A DNA stretch of 64,000 nucleotides. It comes from Limibacter armeniacum. Its GTDB lineage: Bacteria; Bacteroidota; Bacteroidia; Cytophagales; Flammeovirgaceae. Numbering within the stretch: position 1 is the first letter of the stretch; the number at the start of each line of letters is the position of its first letter. The translations under genes were made by a program, and so were the position numbers. Below, piece by piece: positions 60,871-64,000 of this stretch. Under the pieces are notes generated by a model. That model was not told the DNA's origin. It saw only the letters and a list, made by a program, of their open reading frames with translations, and searched no databases. The DNA is taken from positions 1,674,001-1,738,000 of the forward strand of contig NZ_JBAJNO010000009.1 in the NCBI RefSeq assembly GCF_036880985.1. Direction: 5' to 3'.

Positions 60871-61919
60871 AGAGTAAACTATCATTTTTAGATCAATATC
60901 TTACTTTGTGGATATTTCTTGCGATGGCCATTGGGGTAAGCATCGGTTATTTATTCCCTTCAACATCTACTTTTATCAATTCCTTTAGTAGTGGCAGTAC
61001 GAATATTCCTATAGCCATTGGGCTGATTCTGATGATGTATCCTCCACTAGCTAAAGTGGACTACAAACTTTTACCAAAAGTATTTAAAAATGTAAAAGTT
61101 TTATCCATCTCTCTTCTACTCAATTGGATCATTGGCCCAGTATTAATGTTTGTACTGGCCTTAATATTTCTTCAAGATTACCCTGAGTACATGGTGGGTC
61201 TTATACTGATTGGCCTTGCCCGCTGTATTGCCATGGTATTGGTATGGAATGACCTAGCAGATGGAAGCAGTGAGTATGGAGCTGGGCTAGTAGCTTTGAA
61301 CAGTATTTTTCAGGTATTTGCCTACAGCTTTTATGCTTGGCTTTTTATCACGAAGCTTCCACCTTTATTTGGTTTTGAAGGGGCTATCGTAGATATATCA
61401 ATTGCAATCATAGCAGAAAGCGTCGCTATTTACTTAGGTATTCCATTTTTAGCTGGCCTACTAAGCCGTATTCTTTTGGTAAAATGGCTAGGAGAAGAAT
61501 GGTACAAAACTAAATTCATCCCCACTATTTCTCCAATTACTTTAATAGCGCTTCTTTTTACCATCGTAGTCATGTTTTCCCTTAAAGGTGAACTGATCGT
61601 TCAAATTCCAATGGATGTCATAAGAATAGCCATTCCTCTATTAGTGTATTTCGCTTTGATGTTCCTGATTGGTTTTTTCATAAGTAAAACTATGGGGGCT
61701 GAGTACGATGTGAATGCTTCCATTGCCTTTACTGCTGCCGGAAATAATTTTGAATTGGCTATTGCGGTTGCCATTGCAGTTTTTGGCCTTAATTCAGGTC
61801 AGGCATTTACAGGAGTAATTGGACCTTTAGTAGAGGTTCCAGCTTTAATACTATTGGTAAAAGTATCTTTTTGGTTAAAAAAACAATACTACAAGCCAAA
61901 TAACCTACCTACAAAATGA
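60867..61919 (+). CDS. arsB: ACR3-family arsenite efflux permease
   Basis: A 350-residue inner-membrane protein with ten hydrophobic segments. [36 protein letters not shown] is the ACR3 signature, and Cys120 in ARCIAM corresponds to the essential cysteine of the fourth helix. ANGAAN-type residues are seen in [24 protein letters not shown]. It exports arsenite made by ArsC. It overlaps genes on both sides by ATGA junctions. Confidence 0.93.
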   Translation: MKSKLSFLDQYLTLWIFLAMAIGVSIGYLFPSTSTFINSFSSGSTNIPIAIGLILMMYPPLAKVDYKLLPKVFKNVKVLSISLLLNWIIGPVLMFVLALIFLQDYPEYMVGLILIGLARCIAMVLVWNDLADGSSEYGAGLVALNSIFQVFAYSFYAWLFITKLPPLFGFEGAIVDISIAIIAESVAIYLGIPFLAGLLSRILLVKWLGEEWYKTKFIPTISPITLIALLFTIVVMFSLKGELIVQIPMDVIRIAIPLLVYFALMFLIGFFISKTMGAEYDVNASIAFTAAGNNFELAIAVAIAVFGLNSGQAFTGVIGPLVEVPALILLVKVSFWLKKQYYKPNNLPTK

Positions 61920-62650
61920 AAATCGCATTTATATCAGATATACACGCTAATATGCCTGCTCTAGAGGCGGTACTTGCTGATATTGATAGCAAACAACCAG
62001 ACTATATCTACTGTCTTGGTGATCTAGTGGGATATAATTGCTGGCCTAACGAAGTTGTGGAAGAGCTTCGACGCAGGAAAATACCTACTATCATGGGGAA
62101 TCATGATGAAGCAATGATCACAGCTGAACCAGACAGATTTACAAATCGAGGAATCACGGTGTCTATGTTATCTGAAGATAACCGTCAGTTTTTAAGCGCC
62201 TTACCATATCATCAGTCTTTAGTCTTTGAAAGTAATGAGCAACAGATCAAACTTCTAATGGTTCATGGCAGTGTAGATTCCAATACCGAATATCTAACAA
62301 GTGACTATCCCAAAGATAAGATCAGTGACATGATGGAAAATTCTCAGACAGACATATTGCTCTGTGGGCACACTCACAAACCCTATCATCGTCGCTTGGC
62401 ATTGGTCAATCAGGGAAAAACTATATGGAAACATGTGATTAATACTGGATCTGTCGGTAAACCAAAAGATGGTGACAATAGAGCTTGTTATGTAATGCTT
62501 GAGCTAGACCAATATTTCTCTGAACACAAGTTAGATAAATTGAACGTAAAGCTACACCGTGTAAGCTACAAGGTAGATATCGCATTAGATAAACTTTCTC
62601 AAAGTCTTTTTCCTCTTGAGTATATAGAGGCCTTACGCTTAGCCAAATAA
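61916..62650 (+). CDS. YfcE-type metallophosphoesterase
   Basis: A 244-residue calcineurin-like phosphoesterase. The metal-binding motifs are complete: [16 protein letters not shown] (D-x-H), CLGDLVGYN (GD), GNHDEAM (GNHD), VHGS and CGHTHKP (GHxH). It hydrolyses phosphoesters with two metal ions. Its ATG overlaps the ACR3 stop, so it belongs to the same transcript. Its role in arsenic handling is not established; hydrolysis of an arseno- or phospho-organic compound is possible. No signal peptide. Confidence 0.88.
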   Translation: MKIAFISDIHANMPALEAVLADIDSKQPDYIYCLGDLVGYNCWPNEVVEELRRRKIPTIMGNHDEAMITAEPDRFTNRGITVSMLSEDNRQFLSALPYHQSLVFESNEQQIKLLMVHGSVDSNTEYLTSDYPKDKISDMMENSQTDILLCGHTHKPYHRRLALVNQGKTIWKHVINTGSVGKPKDGDNRACYVMLELDQYFSEHKLDKLNVKLHRVSYKVDIALDKLSQSLFPLEYIEALRLAK

Positions 62651-62695
62651 GACAGCGTCTCAATCGAAGCAAATAAATTTTCAATTGCTAATTCC

Positions 62696-63385
62696 ATGAA
62701 TTTCAAGAACCCTCTGATCTTACTGATCACCACCTTTGTTATCCATTTTGGAGCCATCGAAGTGAAGGCCCAATCAACACTACCATCCAAGGTAAAACGC
62801 TACCTTAGAAGTGTAGAGAAGGATACACTACAGATTCCAGAAGACCGCAAGCAAGTACTTCAGGAAACTGCTTCACATATAATTTCCAACAGTACAGTAA
62901 AACTACACTTTGTCTGTTCACACAACTCTAGAAGAAGTCAGATGGCTCAACTTATAACGGAAGCTATCGGACAGTACTATAATATAAATATTGAAGCTTA
63001 TTCAGGTGGTACACATGCTACAGCCTTAAATCCTCGTGCTGCTGCTACTCTGCAAAGAGTTGGATTTGACCTAAAAATGGCACCAGGAGCGGATATTCCG
63101 CAATACTCGATTCAATTGGGTGAAGAAACTTTCTTGATGTACTCCAAAAAGTATGATGATATGCAAAACCCTAAAAAAGATTTTATAGCCATCATGGTAT
63201 GCAGTGAGGCTGATAGAGCATGCCCCATCATACCAGGAGCTACCTTGCGTGTAGCACTTCCTTATACAGACCCTCGTAAGTTTGATGGGACAGAAGAAGA
63301 GGAGAAGGCTTATGACATCGTTTGTAAACAAATTGCTAGAGACCTTATATACCTAATGGCAAAGGTTAAATCAGCAAGTTTATAA
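62696..63385 (+). CDS. Secreted ArsC-type protein (LMW-PTP fold)
   Basis: A 229-residue protein with a Sec signal peptide (LILLITTFVIHFGAIEVKA, cleavage near residue 25) and an ArsC-type domain: HFVCSHNSRRSQMAQ (Cys74, Arg80), YSGGTHATALNPRAA, IMVCSEADRACP (Cys169, Cys176), PYTDPRKFDG. It should act in the periplasm. It is the third paralogue in this island and the second that is exported. Its active cysteines are all kept, so it is likely a live enzyme; the substrate may be arsenate or a phosphorylated compound. Confidence 0.8.
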   Translation: MNFKNPLILLITTFVIHFGAIEVKAQSTLPSKVKRYLRSVEKDTLQIPEDRKQVLQETASHIISNSTVKLHFVCSHNSRRSQMAQLITEAIGQYYNINIEAYSGGTHATALNPRAAATLQRVGFDLKMAPGADIPQYSIQLGEETFLMYSKKYDDMQNPKKDFIAIMVCSEADRACPIIPGATLRVALPYTDPRKFDGTEEEEKAYDIVCKQIARDLIYLMAKVKSASL

Positions 63386-63426
63386 AATTTACATGTATGT
63401 GGCAGTTTAAACCTTAAAAACAACCA

Positions 63427-63445
63427 CATGCAAATTATTTGCATG
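63427..63445. repeat. 19-bp perfect palindrome
   Basis: CATGCAAATTATTTGCATG has perfect 9-base arms around a central T. It lies 42 bp after the secreted ArsC-type gene. It could be an operator; its core TGCAAATTATTTGCA resembles the zinc-cluster operator in outline. Confidence 0.45.
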
Positions 63446-63496
63446 ATACCTGAGTCCTAATCCGGACGTTGCAAGTCATACAATTTGCAAAAACAT

Positions 63497-63533
63497 AACA
63501 GCTATTTGAGAATCTCAAATAGCTGTTTTTTTT
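63497..63533 (+). terminator. Rho-independent terminator of the arsenic island
   Basis: A perfect 14-bp stem AACAGCTATTTGAG / CTCAAATAGCTGTT with a 3-nt loop (AAT), followed by eight T. It is among the strongest terminators of the window. Confidence 0.92.
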
Positions 63534-63580
63534 GTTCATTTTGACTCTATCCAAAAAAGAAAATCAATCCTATTTTGTAT

Positions 63581-63985
63581 TTATAAGATATTCTTTCTAA
63601 CAACCTCCCTCCCCTGTTCTTGCCTCCCCTTATCATACTCATACACCCCATAATTATGAATCCTTCCCAAAAACTGCTTTACCACAGCATTAATCCGATG
63701 CTTTCCCTTACACTCAAATTTTCGGCGGTTACCATCCACAAAAGTGATATGTAGGATATAGTATTCTTGTACTTCGTTCGATAAAGGCTGTAGTGTAGCA
63801 CGATCCACAAGCCGTCCTTGTGTTTTCGCTTTTTTGTCATATTCATAGAGACCATAATTATGCACTCTTCCTGCTGTGATATATTGATTGAGAAGTTTTC
63901 TGGCTCTGGTTAAGTTATCACAGACATACTTTCTGCGGTTAGCATCCACATAGGTGATATGGAGCACATGTGGTTTGTTATCCAT
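63581..63985 (-). CDS. Tandem-repeat protein of unknown function
   Basis: A 134-residue protein made of two copies of a domain of about 55 residues. Copy one reads VLHITYVDANRRKYVC ... RVHNYGLYEYDKKAKTQGRL (about 7-62). Copy two reads ILHITFVDGNRRKFEC ... RIHNYGVYEYDKGRQEQGRE (about 78-130). The repeat has a beta-strand start, a basic helix and a conserved HNYG(L/V)YEYDK segment. I do not recognise the family. It is convergent with the arsenic island, with no partner in the window. Confidence 0.6.
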   Translation of the reverse strand: MDNKPHVLHITYVDANRRKYVCDNLTRARKLLNQYITAGRVHNYGLYEYDKKAKTQGRLVDRATLQPLSNEVQEYYILHITFVDGNRRKFECKGKHRINAVVKQFLGRIHNYGVYEYDKGRQEQGREVVRKNIL

Positions 63986-64000
63986 GGGTTTTAGGGTTTC

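Overview
The window looks like a chromosome segment of a Cytophagales-type Bacteroidota bacterium. SusC/FecA-style TonB receptors start with a carboxypeptidase-regulatory-like domain, lipoproteins carry acidic residues after the lipobox Cys, promoters show the Bacteroidota -7 element TAnnTTTG, and the integrases are of the Bacteroidota tyrosine-recombinase type. No rRNA, tRNA or CRISPR array was recognised.

Region 1 (1-11.1 kb) is accessory DNA. It holds two tandem paralogous tyrosine recombinases (the first cut by the window start), then an AT-rich five-gene restriction-modification operon (small HTH regulator, two m5C methyltransferases, McrB-like AAA+ GTPase, DUF2357/McrC-like PD-(D/E)xK nuclease) whose composition and order match the LlaJI type. 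A Vsr mismatch endonuclease follows on the other strand, between decayed IS3-family and IS66-family transposase remnants.

Region 2 (11.1-34.7 kb) is one long minus-strand block of tightly overlapping genes that looks like a virus-like or prophage-like element. It has a holin-like protein, a GH108-type muramidase, a peptidoglycan-binding protein, a transglutaminase-fold protein, FN3-containing structural-type proteins, a very basic protein, an SF2 helicase, an N6-adenine methyltransferase and an m5C-methyltransferase-like protein. I recognise no terminase, portal, tail or canonical capsid gene, and an unusual number of products carry one membrane segment. A RecA-fold ATPase appears to be made only by -1 ribosomal frameshifting: an A_AAA_AAG slippery site lies at a stop codon, followed after 5 nt by a perfect 9-bp hairpin. 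A compositionally distinct four-gene cassette (animal-type haem peroxidase, unknown protein, LodA-like quinoprotein oxidase, LodB-like flavoprotein) sits between the methyltransferase and the helicase genes.

Region 3 (34.9-56.2 kb) is a zinc-homeostasis cluster. It contains a Zur-like Fur protein, a MerC-like membrane protein, three TonB receptors, surface lipoproteins, HisI- and FolE-type paralogues, a His-rich lipoprotein, an ABC-2 exporter with two DUF3526-like permeases, a COG0523 GTPase and a DUF1624-type membrane acyltransferase. A 15-bp palindrome (consensus TGCRACAnTGTYGCA) occurs in pairs 37-38 bp apart at five promoters, and its proximal copy usually overlaps the TAnnTTTG element. 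Two decayed genes lie here.

Region 4 (56.2-63.4 kb) is an arsenic-type island: ArsR with its operator, a DUF6428-like protein, thioredoxin reductase, three ArsC-type proteins (one lipoprotein, one cytosolic, one with a signal peptide), a DsbD-like electron transporter, an ACR3 efflux pump and a coupled metallophosphoesterase. The window ends with a tandem-repeat protein of unknown role.
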